Source: Neoaquamicrobium sediminum
GTDB lineage: Bacteria > Pseudomonadota > Alphaproteobacteria > Rhizobiales > Rhizobiaceae
Reading direction: 5' to 3'
Assembly (NCBI RefSeq): GCF_013240295.1
Contig: NZ_JABETK010000001.1
Span: forward strand, 1,736,001 to 1,800,000
Length of the DNA stretch: 64,000 bases
Below are positions 45,833 to 55,718 of this stretch, one piece after another. Both the position numbers and the translations under genes were made by a program. The notes under the pieces were generated by a model, which was not told the DNA's origin, made no database searches, and was given only the letters and a program-made list of their open reading frames with translations. The first letter of the stretch is position 1; each line of letters begins with the position of its first letter.

Positions 45833-47377
45833 CTAGCCGAAGATCAGCGAAGGCAGCCATGTCGCAAGTTCCGGTATTGCCACGAGAGTGGCAAGCGCAG
45901 CAAGCTGGAGCACCACGAATGGCGCTACGCCGCGATAGATGTCGCCGGTGGTGATCGAGCGGGGAGCCACCGAACGGAAATAGAAAAGCGCGAAGCCGAA
46001 AGGCGGCGTCAGGAATGATGTCTGCAGGTTCATCGCCAGCAGGACGCCGAACCAGACCGGCGAGATGTCGGTACCGAGGATCGCAGGCCCCATCAGCGGC
46101 ACGACGATGTAGATGATCTCGACCGCTTCAAGGATGAAACCCAGCAGGAAGACCACCAGCATGATGACCAGCAGCGCGCCCATCTGGTCGCCCGGCAGGC
46201 TGCGCATCAGTTCCATGACCAGACGGTCGCCGCCGAAGCCGCGGAAGACGAGCGCGAGCAGCGAGGCGGCAATCACGATGCCGAACACCATGCCGGAAAT
46301 CTTCATGGTTTCGCTAAGCGAAGGCTGCAGCAGGCCGCTGCGCCAGAGCTTAAGCGCGGCGGCAAGCGTGCCGACCGCGATCAGCGCCACGGCGACGATT
46401 GCGAACAGGCCCGCGGCGCTGTCGGTTGCGGTCCTGCCGATACCTGCCGCCCGCAGTGCAACGAGGGCGAAGGCAGCGAGCCCCGCAGCCGCGAGCAAGG
46501 TCCGGACGCCCCGGTTTTCGGTTGTGGCGAAGGCAGCCATGAGCAGTGCGCCAACGGCGCCGAGCCCGGCGGCCTCGGTCGCCGTCGCGACACCGGCAAG
46601 GATCGAGCCGAGCACGGAGAGGATCAGCAGCATGGGCGGCAGGAAGGTGAAGATTACCTCGCGCGGATGGACACGCGGCGGCGATGGCGGCTTGGCTGCC
46701 TGACGCGCGGGGCGCATCACCACGGTCAGGTAAAGCGCGTAGAGCGCGACGAGGATCAGGCCGGGGATCAATGCACCGGCGAAGAGATCGGCGACGGAGA
46801 CGGGCAGCGGCGCAAAATTGCCGGCCTGCTGCTGCGCCTCCAGATAGGTGTTGCCGATCTGGTCGCCGAGCAGCACGAGGATGATGGATGGCGGAATGAT
46901 CTGTCCCAGCGTGCCGGAAGCGCAGATCAGGCCGCTGGCGCGGCGCGGCGGCACGCCCGCTTCCAGCATCGGCTTGAGGCTGACGAGCACCAGCATCACG
47001 ATTGTGGCGCCGATAATGCCGGTGGCGGCGGCGATCATCGCCGAAAACAGCAGAACCGAGAGGCCCATGCCGCGCGCGCTGCCGCCCATCATGCGCGCCA
47101 GAACGGTCAGCATGTTCTCCGCCAGCCGCGCCCGCTCCAGCAGCACGCCCATCAGCACGAACAGCGGCACCGCCATAAGCAGGCTGTTGGACATGATGCC
47201 CCAGACACGGGCAGGGAAGAACTTCAGGAAGGAAAGGTCGAAGACGCCGAAGAGGCTCGCGATCGCTGCGGTCACCAAAGGTGCACCTGCGATGGCGAGC
47301 ATGGCCGGGATGCCGCTGAGGATGCCTGCGAACAGGCCGAGGAGAAGCAGCAGCAGGAAGAATTCCTGCGCGATCAC
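45833..47377 (-). CDS. TRAP transporter large permease (DctM family)
   Basis: A 514-aa inner-membrane protein with about 13-14 hydrophobic segments, beginning IAQEFFLLLLLLGLFAGIL. Residues about 70-175 hold the DctM core (RLAENMLTVLARMMGGSARG, GASGTIGQ-like CASGTLGQIIPPSIILVLLG). GTG 47377 is the best start; its ATG-equivalent GTGA overlaps the DctQ stop. It carries the Na+-driven transport step, paired with the small permease. An extra loop of about 90 residues near residue 300, rich in Ala/Gly helices, is longer than in many DctM proteins. Confidence 0.9.
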   Translation of the reverse strand: MIAQEFFLLLLLLGLFAGILSGIPAMLAIAGAPLVTAAIASLFGVFDLSFLKFFPARVWGIMSNSLLMAVPLFVLMGVLLERARLAENMLTVLARMMGGSARGMGLSVLLFSAMIAAATGIIGATIVMLVLVSLKPMLEAGVPPRRASGLICASGTLGQIIPPSIILVLLGDQIGNTYLEAQQQAGNFAPLPVSVADLFAGALIPGLILVALYALYLTVVMRPARQAAKPPSPPRVHPREVIFTFLPPMLLILSVLGSILAGVATATEAAGLGAVGALLMAAFATTENRGVRTLLAAAGLAAFALVALRAAGIGRTATDSAAGLFAIVAVALIAVGTLAAALKLWRSGLLQPSLSETMKISGMVFGIVIAASLLALVFRGFGGDRLVMELMRSLPGDQMGALLVIMLVVFLLGFILEAVEIIYIVVPLMGPAILGTDISPVWFGVLLAMNLQTSFLTPPFGFALFYFRSVAPRSITTGDIYRGVAPFVVLQLAALATLVAIPELATWLPSLIFG

Positions 47378-47877
47378 GATGAGGCCCCCGCGCCGGGCTC
47401 GCCGCGAAGCACGGCGGCTATGCCCTGGACGATGGTAAGGCCAGCGGCGATCGGCAGCGTCGTCTTGACCAGATAGAGGCCCGGCAGCCCGCCGGTCTCG
47501 ATCGACGCCTCGCGAATCTGCCACGCGTAGCGCAGCTCCGGCCAGTAGGCCCAGATCAGCAGGCCGAAGGCCGGGATCAGGAACAGGACCAGCGCGACGG
47601 CATCGGCGACCCTCAGATAGGACGGGCCCATGCGCTCCGAGATCACCTCGACGCGCACATGGCCGCCCTGGGCGAGGCAGACAGGAACCGAAAGCGCAAG
47701 CAGGATCGCGAAGGCATAATTGGCGAAGTCCTGGAGGCCGATATAGCCAACCCCGAAGCCGTAGCGCAGCACGACGATCGTCAGCACCGCCGCCACCAGC
47801 ATCAACACCGCGACCATACAGGCGGCACGCGTGATGCGGTCGAGTAGAGCTGCAATATTCAGGAAAAGCCCGCGCAT
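47374..47877 (-). CDS. TRAP transporter small permease (DctQ family)
   Basis: A 167-aa membrane protein with four hydrophobic segments (MVAVLMLVAAVLTIVVLRY, FAILLALSVPVCLAQGG, LVLFLIPAFGLLIWAYW, LPIAAGLTIVQGIAAVL). GHVRVEVISERM between segments two and three is the usual DctQ feature. It heterodimerises with DctM. It is the first of three TRAP genes on the minus strand, with the IclR gene 84 nt upstream. Confidence 0.88.
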   Translation of the reverse strand: MRGLFLNIAALLDRITRAACMVAVLMLVAAVLTIVVLRYGFGVGYIGLQDFANYAFAILLALSVPVCLAQGGHVRVEVISERMGPSYLRVADAVALVLFLIPAFGLLIWAYWPELRYAWQIREASIETGGLPGLYLVKTTLPIAAGLTIVQGIAAVLRGEPGAGASS

Positions 47878-47961
47878 GGCCCTGTTTGCTCTATCCGACG
47901 CAAGATCACAAGCGCTGCGGCAAGCCTTCGCGATGGGCCAGCGGGAAGCATGGCCACTCGG

Positions 47962-48777
47962 TTACCTGACCCGATTGATCGCATGGGCTGCCTCCGACGC
48001 GAGCGGTGCGAACCGTTCGGCGAAGGCGCTGGGGGTCCATTCACTGAGCGAGCCCGCGATATGGATGGCGCCGAGCGGTCTTCCGTTTGGGCCAAGCACG
48101 GCGACACCGAGTGCCACCTCACCGACCAGCACCTCCTCGACCGTCAGCGCATAGCCGAGCTGGCGGGCTTCTGCGATTTTCTCGCGGACTTCCTGCGGAT
48201 CGGTAATCGTCTTGTCGGTAAACGGGCGCCGGTCGGACCGCGCGATGATGTCCTCGACTTCCACGTCCGGAAGACGTGACATGACGGCCCGTCCGCCGGA
48301 TGTACACAGCGTCGGCACGGAATGGCCGACCAGGGTGGCGAAGAACGTCTCGCGCTTGCTCTGCATGCGCACCGCGTAGACCATGCGCAGATCGTCGAAC
48401 AGGCTGAAGTCGACGCGCTCGCGGGCGTTTCTGCGCAGATCCAACAATACCGGCGTTGCGCGTTCGATGAGCGAATTGAGCCGCAGATAGTCGTGACTGT
48501 GGTCGAGTAGCCTGATGCCCGGGATATAGCCGCGCCCGTCCTCGTCACGCTCGATGTAGCCGAGTGTCTGAAGCGTATGCACCACGCGCTGGGCCGCGCT
48601 GCGGCCGACGCCGCTCGCCTCCGCGATCGCCGTCAGGCTCAGCGGCCTCTGCGTGCGATGAAAAGCGGAAAGCACCTGCATCGCGCGTGCCACCGCCTGC
48701 ACGAAGAGCGGGTCTTCGCGCACGCCGTCGTCGGGGTCGCGAATTCCGTTCTCGCCGCTGACTATGTTGCGTAGCAT
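47962..48777 (-). CDS. IclR-family transcriptional regulator
   Basis: A 271-aa regulator. The N-terminal winged helix (residues about 20-85) contains LSLTAIAEASGVGRSAAQRVVHTLQTLGYI, shown here as LTAIAEASGVGRSAAQRVV. The C-terminal IclR effector domain (about 100-265) contains RMQSKRETFFATLVG and IAEARQLGYALTVEEVLVGEV. ATG 48777, after GGGGA, is chosen over an extension to 48951 that lacks homology. It precedes the TRAP genes on the same strand and is divergent from the mlrC-like gene. Overlapping inverted repeats lie in the shared gap. It could control either or both units. Confidence 0.88.
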   Translation of the reverse strand: MLRNIVSGENGIRDPDDGVREDPLFVQAVARAMQVLSAFHRTQRPLSLTAIAEASGVGRSAAQRVVHTLQTLGYIERDEDGRGYIPGIRLLDHSHDYLRLNSLIERATPVLLDLRRNARERVDFSLFDDLRMVYAVRMQSKRETFFATLVGHSVPTLCTSGGRAVMSRLPDVEVEDIIARSDRRPFTDKTITDPQEVREKIAEARQLGYALTVEEVLVGEVALGVAVLGPNGRPLGAIHIAGSLSEWTPSAFAERFAPLASEAAHAINRVR

Positions 48778-48831
48778 TCCATTCCCCGCTTGCCTGTTGA
48801 CGAACTGTTTGACCCTCACTACCGTTGAGTA

Positions 48832-48860
48832 GCGATATAACTGTATCGCCTGTCGATACA
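48832..48860. promoter_or_regulatory. Two overlapping inverted repeats, candidate IclR operator
   Basis: GCGATA-TAACTG-TATCGC (48832-48849) and TGTATCG-CCTGT-CGATACA (48842-48860) are both perfect inverted repeats that share the TATCG half-site. They sit in the 127-nt divergent gap between the iclR-type gene and the M81 peptidase gene. AT-rich content stands out from the GC-rich flanks. Confidence 0.6.
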
Positions 48861-48904
48861 AGCTATTCTCGCACTGGGTCAATCGGGACAAGATGGTAGG
48901 TTGG

Positions 48905-50431
48905 ATGAGCAAACGTGTTGCCATCGGCGGCTTCCTCCACGAGACGAACACGTTTGCGCCGACACTGGCCCGCTACGATAATTTCGAACAGGGCGGTGGC
49001 TATCTCCCGCTGAGCCGTGGCGACGAGATCCTAACCCGCTGCGGTGGCGTCAATCTCGGCATCAGCGGCTTCGTCGACTACGCGAAGGAGGCGGGCTGGG
49101 AGCTGGTGCCCCTGCTGTGGACCGGCGCGATCCCGTCGGCGCATGTCGAGAAGCAGGCATATGAAGCCATAGCGGACGAACTGGTCGAACGGCTGCGCGC
49201 GGCTGGCCCGCTCGACGGACTTTTGCTCGACCTGCATGGTGCGATGGTCGCCGAGCATGTCGACGACGGAGAGGGCGAACTGCTGGCGAGGCTGCGCGCG
49301 GTTGCAGGGCCGAACCTGCCGATCGCGGCGAGCCTCGACCTGCACGGCAACGTCACCCGTCAGATGGTGGACCTTGCCGACGTGCTGGTCGCCTTTCGCA
49401 CCTACCCGCATGTCGACATGGCCGAGACCGGCTATCGCGCTGCCGCACAGCTTGACCGAGTGATGGCGCGGGGCAAGCCGTTCGCGAAGGCGTTCCGGCA
49501 GTTGCCTTTCCTGATCCCCATCCCGTGGCAGTGCACGATGATCGAGCCGGCAGGGTCGCTCTACGAAGATGTCCGGGCGGCGGAGGCCGGGCCAGTTTCG
49601 AGCGCATCGATCCTTACCGGGTTTCCGGCAGCCGACTTCGAGGATTGCCTGCCGAGCGTGCTCGCCTATGCCGAAACGCAGGAAGAGGCGGATGCCGCGG
49701 CCGATCGCCTGGAGCGGGCGTTTCTCGACCGTGAGACGCGGTTTGCCGGCAAGGCCTATTCGCCTGCCGAGGCGGTGCGCGAGGCGGCGCGCCTTTCCGC
49801 TGGCGCGAGACGCCCGGTGGTAATCGCCGATACGCAGGACAATCCGGGCGCCGGCGGAGACTCCAACACGACCGGCATGTTGCGCGCCCTGATCGATGCG
49901 GGTGTGGAACGCGCGGCGACGGGCCTGATGGTTGACCCCGAGGCGGCGAGGGCCGCCCATGAGGCAGGCGAGGGCGCGGAGATCACGATCGCGCTGGGCG
50001 GACATTCCAAAATCCCCGGCGACGCGCCGCTGGAGCGCACGTTCCACGTCGAGCGCATATCGGATGGCCGATTTGCGGCGACAGGGCCGTATTATGGCGG
50101 GGCGCAGATGAATCTCGGCCCGTCCGCCTGCCTTTCCATCGGCGGGGTCAGGATCGTCGTATCGACCTTCAAGGCTCAACTCGCCGACCGGGAGATGTAT
50201 CGTTTTGTCGGCATCGAGCCCGAAAAACAGGCTATTCTCGTCAACAAGAGCTCGGTGCATTTTCGCGCCGATTTCGAGCCGATCGCCGAAGCAATCCTTG
50301 TGGCAACCGCGCCCGGTCCGATGGCGCTCGATCCGGCCGACCTGCCGTTTACGCGGCTGCGGCCGGGGACGCGGCTGTCGCCCGGCGGCCGCCCCTTTCA
50401 AGGTGAGGAGGCCGTTCGCCGCGCGGTATGA
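48905..50431 (+). CDS. M81-family metallopeptidase (MlrC-like)
   Basis: A 508-aa protein of the microcystinase C type: RVAIGGFLHETNTFAP at the N-terminus, DGLLLDLHGAMVAEH (about 99), ASLDLHGNVTRQM and ADTQDNPGAGGDSNTTGML (about 310), the conserved family core with probable zinc ligands. MlrC breaks down linear peptides from microcystin, but most homologues act on other peptides or amides. ATG 48905 follows GGTAGG; ATG 48893 is an alternative. It leads an operon with a peptide-type ABC importer and two M20 hydrolases, supporting processing of imported peptides or acyl amino acids. Confidence 0.87.
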   Translation: MSKRVAIGGFLHETNTFAPTLARYDNFEQGGGYLPLSRGDEILTRCGGVNLGISGFVDYAKEAGWELVPLLWTGAIPSAHVEKQAYEAIADELVERLRAAGPLDGLLLDLHGAMVAEHVDDGEGELLARLRAVAGPNLPIAASLDLHGNVTRQMVDLADVLVAFRTYPHVDMAETGYRAAAQLDRVMARGKPFAKAFRQLPFLIPIPWQCTMIEPAGSLYEDVRAAEAGPVSSASILTGFPAADFEDCLPSVLAYAETQEEADAAADRLERAFLDRETRFAGKAYSPAEAVREAARLSAGARRPVVIADTQDNPGAGGDSNTTGMLRALIDAGVERAATGLMVDPEAARAAHEAGEGAEITIALGGHSKIPGDAPLERTFHVERISDGRFAATGPYYGGAQMNLGPSACLSIGGVRIVVSTFKAQLADREMYRFVGIEPEKQAILVNKSSVHFRADFEPIAEAILVATAPGPMALDPADLPFTRLRPGTRLSPGGRPFQGEEAVRRAV

Positions 50432-50505
50432 GGCGGCTCCGTTATACCAACCGGCAACAAGACCGGACTGAACCACAGGCAAAAATCAAACGAAGAGGGA
50501 AACAG

Positions 50506-52130
50506 ATGACACTGATGTCTCACGACTTTTCAAGGTCGATCCTGGCCAGGGGCCGCACGATTGCCGCTGCCGCCATGCTGGCGGCGTCCACGGCCATCAT
50601 ACCTGCCGGCGCCGCGCTCGCTCAGGACGGCGAAACGATCACCGCGGTGATGCATTCGGGCCTGCGCGTGCTCGACCCGATCATCACCACGGCGCATATC
50701 ACCCGCAATCACGGCTACATGATCTATGACGTGCTGGTCGCGCAGGACAAGAACTTCACGCCGCAGCCGCAGATGGCGGAGTTCGCCGTCTCCGACGACG
50801 GGCTGACCTACACATTCACGCTGCGCGACGGCCTCAAGTTCCATGACGGCGAACCGGTGACGGCCGCCGATGCGGTTGCCTCGCTGCAGCGCTGGGGCAA
50901 GCGCGATTCCGGCGGTCAGCTCATCTTCGACGTGACTGCGAGCCTGGAAGCGACGGACGACAAGACCGTTACCTGGACCCTGTCGGAGCCGTTCGGCCCG
51001 CTGCTCGACATCGTCAGCAAGCAGTCGGCGGTGCCGCCTTTCATCATGCCTGCGCGTGTAGCCGAAACCTCCGCCGATGAGGCGATCACCGACTATACCG
51101 GGTCTGGGCCGTTTGTCTTCGTGGAGGAGGAATTCGAACCCGGCGTCTCGGTGACTTACGCCAAGTTCGCGGACTATGTGCCGCGCGAGGAGCCCGTCGA
51201 CTGGATGGCGGGTGGCAAGGTCGTCAACGTCGACACGGTGAAATGGGTGGCGATGCCCGACGCCCAGACGGCGATCAACGCGCTGGTTTCGGGGAGATCG
51301 ACTATCTCGAGCAAACGCCGATCGACCTGCTGCCGATCCTCGAGGCCAGCCCCGACGTCGTGGTGGAGGTGCGCGATCCGCTTGGCTATCAGACGATGGG
51401 CCGCATGAACTTCAAGCACCCGCCGTTCGACGACGTGAAGATCCGGCAGGCGGCCCTGATGGCGATGAGCCAGGAGCCGGTGCTGGCAACCCTGATCGGC
51501 AATCCCGAGTACTACCAGATGTGCGGTGCCGTGTTCGGGTGCGGAACGCCACTGGAGTCCGCTACGGGAACGGAGAGCCTCACGGGTGCCGGAGACGCGG
51601 CCGGCGCCAAAGCGCTGCTCGAAGAGGCCGGCTATGACGGCACGCCGATCGTGCTGATGCAGCCGACCGACGTGGTGACGCTTACCGCCCAGCCTGTGGT
51701 GGCTGCGCAGCAGTTGCGCGAAGCCGGCTTCAACGTCGACATGCAGGCGATGGACTGGCAGACGCTGGTGACGCGCCGCGCCAGCCAGTCGGCGCCTTCG
51801 GAAGGCGGCTGGAACATCTTCTTCACCAACTGGATGGTGCCAGAGATTTCCTCGCCGCTGATCAACCCGATGGTCAACGGTCGCGGCGACGCTGCCTGGT
51901 TCGGCTGGCCCGAGGATCCGGCGCTGGAAGAGCTGCGCGCGGAGTTCATCGCCGCCACCTCTGCGGACGCGCAGAAGGAGATCGCGGAACGCATCCAGGC
52001 GCATGTCATCGATGTCGTGAACTACGTGCCGCTCGGTCAGTATCTGCCGGTCCAGTCGCGGCGCACGAACATCGTCAACATGATCCCCGCCCCGGTACCG
52101 GTGTTCTGGGAGGTCGACAAAACCGAGTAA
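50506..52130 (+). CDS. Oligopeptide/dipeptide-type ABC transporter binding protein, frameshifted in this sequence
   Basis: An SBP_bac_5 family protein. A signal peptide (ARGRTIAAAAMLAASTAIIPAGAALAQ, cleaved near residue 37 from start 50506) precedes MHSGLRVLDPIITTAHITRNHG and GLTYTFTLRDGLKFHDGEPVT. The first frame breaks after AQTAINALVSG. The second continues EIDYLEQTPIDLLPILEASPDV to 52130. One extra G in GGGG 51291-51294 gives VSGEIDYLEQ and an intact 541-aa protein. GAAGAGGGA precedes the start. It binds peptides or related compounds for the permeases encoded downstream. Confidence 0.87.
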
Positions 52131-52142
52131 GGCCCGCTTCGT

Positions 52143-52161
52143 CCCCGCCTTCGCGGCGGGG
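52143..52161 (+). terminator. Intercistronic hairpin after oligopeptide-binding-protein gene
   Basis: CCCCGCC and GGCGGGG form a 7-bp stem around TTCGC, 13 nt after the stop codon and about 40 nt before the permease gene. No T-run is present, so expression stoichiometry is a likely role. Confidence 0.6.
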
Positions 52162-52201
52162 GACGTCATTTCCTCCGAGTCCAGAAGGGGCCACCTCGCC
52201 G

Positions 52202-53143
52202 ATGCTTGGCTACATCATCCGGCGCATCCTTGCCGTCATTCCCGTGATGGCGATCGTCGCGATCTTCGTCTTCCTGCTTCTGCGCCTGACGCCGGGCGAT
52301 CCCGCGGCGATCATCGCGGGTGATTCCGCTACACCCGCCCAGCTCGAGCGCATCCGGGAATCGCTCGGCCTGTCCGAGCCGCTCCACGTGCAGCTCGTCA
52401 CCTGGATCGGGCAGCTCTTCCAGGGCGACCTCGGTACGTCGATCATCTCCAACCAGCCGGTGACGCGGCTCATCGGCCAGCGCATCTGGCCGACGCTACA
52501 GATCGGCACGCTGACCATCATCCTGTCGGTGCTGATTGCCGTGCCGCTCGGCGTGCTCGCCGCCTGGCGCCACCGGACCTGGGTCGACTACGCGGTGATG
52601 ACCTTTTCCGTGCTCGGCTTCTCGATACCGGTCTTCGTCATCGGCTACATCTTCATCAAGATCTTCGCGATCGACCTGCGCTGGCTGCCCGTGCAGGGCT
52701 ACAGCGCGCCGAGCGAAAATCTTCAGGCTTTCTTCCTGCGGGCGATCCTGCCCTGCCTGACGCTGGCGACGATCTACGTCGCGCTGATCGCGCGGATGAC
52801 GCGCGCGAGCATGCTGGAGGTGCTGGGCGAGGACTATGTGCGCACCGCCCGCGCCAAGGGCGTGAAGGAGCGGATTGTGCTGTTCCGTCATGCGCTGCGT
52901 AACGCGGCGGTGCCGATCATGACCATTATCGGCACCGGTTTCGCACTGCTGATCTCGGGCGTGGTGGTGACGGAGAGCGTGTTCAACATCCCCGGCATCG
53001 GCAGGCTCACCGTCGACGCGATCCTGGCGCGGGATTATCCGGTGATCCAGGCGATGATCCTGCTGACGAGCGCGATCTACGTGTTCATCAATCTCCTTAT
53101 CGACATCTCCTATACCTTCTTCGATCCGAGGATCCGCTACTGA
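52202..53143 (+). CDS. Peptide-type ABC transporter permease (DppB-like)
   Basis: A 313-aa permease with six hydrophobic segments: IRRILAVIPVMAIVAIFVFLLL at the N-terminus, then GTLTIILSVLIAVPLGVLAAW. The cytoplasmic loop DYVRTARAKGVKERIVLFRHALRNA (the EAA region; first part DYVRTARAKGVKE) lies near residue 218. NIPGIGRLTVDAILARDYP near residue 260 is the DppB hallmark. The stop overlaps the DppC-like start by one base. Confidence 0.92.
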   Translation: MLGYIIRRILAVIPVMAIVAIFVFLLLRLTPGDPAAIIAGDSATPAQLERIRESLGLSEPLHVQLVTWIGQLFQGDLGTSIISNQPVTRLIGQRIWPTLQIGTLTIILSVLIAVPLGVLAAWRHRTWVDYAVMTFSVLGFSIPVFVIGYIFIKIFAIDLRWLPVQGYSAPSENLQAFFLRAILPCLTLATIYVALIARMTRASMLEVLGEDYVRTARAKGVKERIVLFRHALRNAAVPIMTIIGTGFALLISGVVVTESVFNIPGIGRLTVDAILARDYPVIQAMILLTSAIYVFINLLIDISYTFFDPRIRY

Positions 53144-54027
53144 TGGCCGGCCAACCGCAACCGACCTCCGCCATGCAGGTTGTGCTCGGCGCGATCCAGC
53201 TTCCGGCGTCCTTCCGCCTCGGTGTCGGCCCGATCATCGCAGCGGTCGTGCTCTTCCTGATCGTGCTGGCGACAGCCACGGCCTATCTCTACGTGCCGCA
53301 CGACCCGATGAACATGAACGCACTGCAACGCCTCAAGGGGCCGAGCGAGACCTTCTGGCTCGGCACCGATCCTTACGGCCGCGACCTGTTCTCGCGCGTT
53401 ATGATCGGCGGGCAGGTGTCGCTGCTGATTGGCGTCGGCGCGGCAATCGTTTCCGTCTTTATCGGTTTGGTGATCGGCCTCGTCTCCGGTTTCTTCCGTA
53501 CCGCGGACGCGATCATCATGCGCATCATGGATGCCCTTATGGCGATCCCCTCGATCCTGCTGGCCATCGCGCTGGTCGCGCTTAACGGGCCGAGCATCTG
53601 GTCGGTGATCTTTGCGATCACCATTCCGGAAATCCCACGGGTGGTTCGCCTGGTGCGCTCGGTCGTGCTTTCGGCGCGCGAGGAGCCCTATGTCGAGGCG
53701 GCGATCGCGCTCGGCTCCTCGATGTCGAAGATATTGTGGCAGCACCTGATGCCGAACACGCTTGCGCCGATCATCGTGCAGGGTACCTATATCTGCGCCT
53801 CGGCGATCCTGACCGAGGCGATCCTGTCGTTCCTGGGCGCCGGCGTTTCGACCGAAATCCCCACTTGGGGCAACATCATGGCCGAGGGGCGCATGTTCTT
53901 CCAGATCAAGCCGGAACTGATCTTCTGGCCGGGACTGATGCTGTCGCTTTGCATCCTCTCCATCAATTTGCTCGGCGACACGGCGCGGGACATGCTCGAT
54001 CCGCGGCTCAAGAAGCGGGAGGCCTGA
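53143..54027 (+). CDS. Peptide-type ABC transporter permease (DppC-like)
   Basis: A 294-aa permease with six hydrophobic segments. After IIAAVVLFLIVLATATAYLYV comes FWLGTDPYGRDLFSRVMIGG (about 66-85), the DppC hallmark. The EAA-like loop EPYVEAAIALGSSMSKILWQH lies near residue 182 and AILSFLGAGVSTEIPTWGNI near residue 228. It pairs with the DppB-like protein and is followed by the ATPase gene 3 nt later. Confidence 0.92.
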   Translation: MAGQPQPTSAMQVVLGAIQLPASFRLGVGPIIAAVVLFLIVLATATAYLYVPHDPMNMNALQRLKGPSETFWLGTDPYGRDLFSRVMIGGQVSLLIGVGAAIVSVFIGLVIGLVSGFFRTADAIIMRIMDALMAIPSILLAIALVALNGPSIWSVIFAITIPEIPRVVRLVRSVVLSAREEPYVEAAIALGSSMSKILWQHLMPNTLAPIIVQGTYICASAILTEAILSFLGAGVSTEIPTWGNIMAEGRMFFQIKPELIFWPGLMLSLCILSINLLGDTARDMLDPRLKKREA

Positions 54028-54030
54028 GCG

Positions 54031-55692
54031 ATGATCTTCCGCAACCGTGATTTCTCGGACCGTCCCACGGCTTTGCAGATCAAGGGCCTTTCAGTCGCCA
54101 CCGTCGGCGGCAGGACGGAAACGCAGATCCTTTCTTCCATCGACGTGACGATCCGTGACGGGGAGACCGTTTGCCTCGTGGGCGAGTCGGGTTCCGGCAA
54201 GTCGGTCACCTCGCTCGCCGTCATGGGCCTGCTTCCCAAAGGCTCGCTCGAGGTCACCGGCGGACGCATCGAGCTGGAGGGTCAGAACCTTCTCGACCTT
54301 GATGCCGGCGCGATGCGGGAGATGCGGGCGCGCCGTATCTCGATGATCTTCCAGGAACCGATGACGGCGCTGAACCCGGTCATGACGGTTGGCGCGCAGA
54401 TCGAGGAAGTGCTCGACAGCCACACGAGGCTGGGAGCCGCCGAGAAGAAAAAGCGCGTCATCGACATCATGGAGCAGGTGCACCTGCCCGACGTCGAGCG
54501 CATCTACGGCTCCTACCCGCATCAGCTTTCCGGAGGCCAGCGCCAGCGCATCATGATCGCAATGGCGCTGATCCTCGAACCCAAGCTGCTGATCGCCGAT
54601 GAGCCGACGACGGCGCTCGACGTGACGACGCAGAACCAGGTGCTCAAGCTCATCGCCGAGCTGCAGGAGCGCCACGGCACCGCCGTGCTCTTCATCACGC
54701 ACGACATGGGCGTCGTGGCCGAGATCGCCGATACCGTGTACGTCATGCGGCATGGAGAAATCGTCGAACATGCCCCAGTGGAAACGCTGCTTCGTTCGCC
54801 CCGCAAAGTCTATACGCGCGAGCTGCTCGCCGCGGTTCCAAGTCTGATCCCGCGCGCGGCACGTGCTTCCCGTGATGACGCCCCGGCGCTGGACGTCAAG
54901 GGCCTGACCAAGATCTACGATACGCGCGGCGCCTTCAAGAAAGGCCGGCAGACGCGGGCGGCCGAGAATGTCGATTTCGCGATCGGCCGTGGCCGCACAC
55001 TCGGCATTGTCGGCGAAAGCGGATCGGGCAAGTCGACGGTGGCGCGCTGCATCATGCGTCTCATCGATCCGACCGACGGCGAAATCCGGGTCGGGCAGGC
55101 CGACATCGCCAAGCTCAATCGCGCCGCGCTCCAGCCGCACCGCAAGCATATCCAGATCGTCTTCCAGGACCCGTTCCGGTCGCTCAATCCGCGCTGGACG
55201 ATCGGCGACAGCCTCATCGAGGGACTGCTCAATTTCGGCCAGTCGCGCGACGAGGCCCTCAAGCACGCCGGCGAACTGATGGAGCTGGTCGGCCTGCCGC
55301 GCGACGCGCTCAGGCGCTATCCGCATCAGTTCTCGGGCGGCCAGCGCCAGCGCATTGCCATAGCCCGCGCGATCGCGATGCGGCCCGACATCCTCGTCGC
55401 CGACGAAGCCGTGTCGGCGCTGGACGTTTCGGTTCAGGCGCAGGTGCTGAAACTGCTGGACGACCTGCAGGAAAAGCTCGGCATCGCCATTCTCTTCATC
55501 ACGCACGACCTGCGGGTCGCCGCGCAGATCTGCGACGAGGTGGTGGTGATGCAGCATGGCCGCATCGTCGAGCACGACACGGCCGAGAACGTGCTGGGCC
55601 GCCCGGCGCACGATTATACGCGGGCGCTCATAGAAGCAGCGCCCGGTCGAAGCTGGGACTTCGCCAATTTCAGGGAACTCGCGACGAACTGA
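54031..55692 (+). CDS. Peptide-type ABC transporter ATPase, DppD-DppF-like fusion
   Basis: A 553-aa protein joining two full ABC ATPases that are separate DppD and DppF in many systems. Domain 1: GESGSGKSVTS, LSGGQRQRIMIAMAL, LLIADEPTTALDV. Domain 2: GESGSGKSTVAR, FSGGQRQRIAIARAI, ILVADEAVSALDVSV, with DEA in place of DEP. A single polypeptide can thus supply both nucleotide sites. The linker around residues 255-290 is low in conservation. It follows the DppC-like gene by 3 nt. Confidence 0.92.
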   Translation: MIFRNRDFSDRPTALQIKGLSVATVGGRTETQILSSIDVTIRDGETVCLVGESGSGKSVTSLAVMGLLPKGSLEVTGGRIELEGQNLLDLDAGAMREMRARRISMIFQEPMTALNPVMTVGAQIEEVLDSHTRLGAAEKKKRVIDIMEQVHLPDVERIYGSYPHQLSGGQRQRIMIAMALILEPKLLIADEPTTALDVTTQNQVLKLIAELQERHGTAVLFITHDMGVVAEIADTVYVMRHGEIVEHAPVETLLRSPRKVYTRELLAAVPSLIPRAARASRDDAPALDVKGLTKIYDTRGAFKKGRQTRAAENVDFAIGRGRTLGIVGESGSGKSTVARCIMRLIDPTDGEIRVGQADIAKLNRAALQPHRKHIQIVFQDPFRSLNPRWTIGDSLIEGLLNFGQSRDEALKHAGELMELVGLPRDALRRYPHQFSGGQRQRIAIARAIAMRPDILVADEAVSALDVSVQAQVLKLLDDLQEKLGIAILFITHDLRVAAQICDEVVVMQHGRIVEHDTAENVLGRPAHDYTRALIEAAPGRSWDFANFRELATN

Positions 55693-55718
55693 GCGTCGCA
55701 CATGCCAAGGAGACGACC

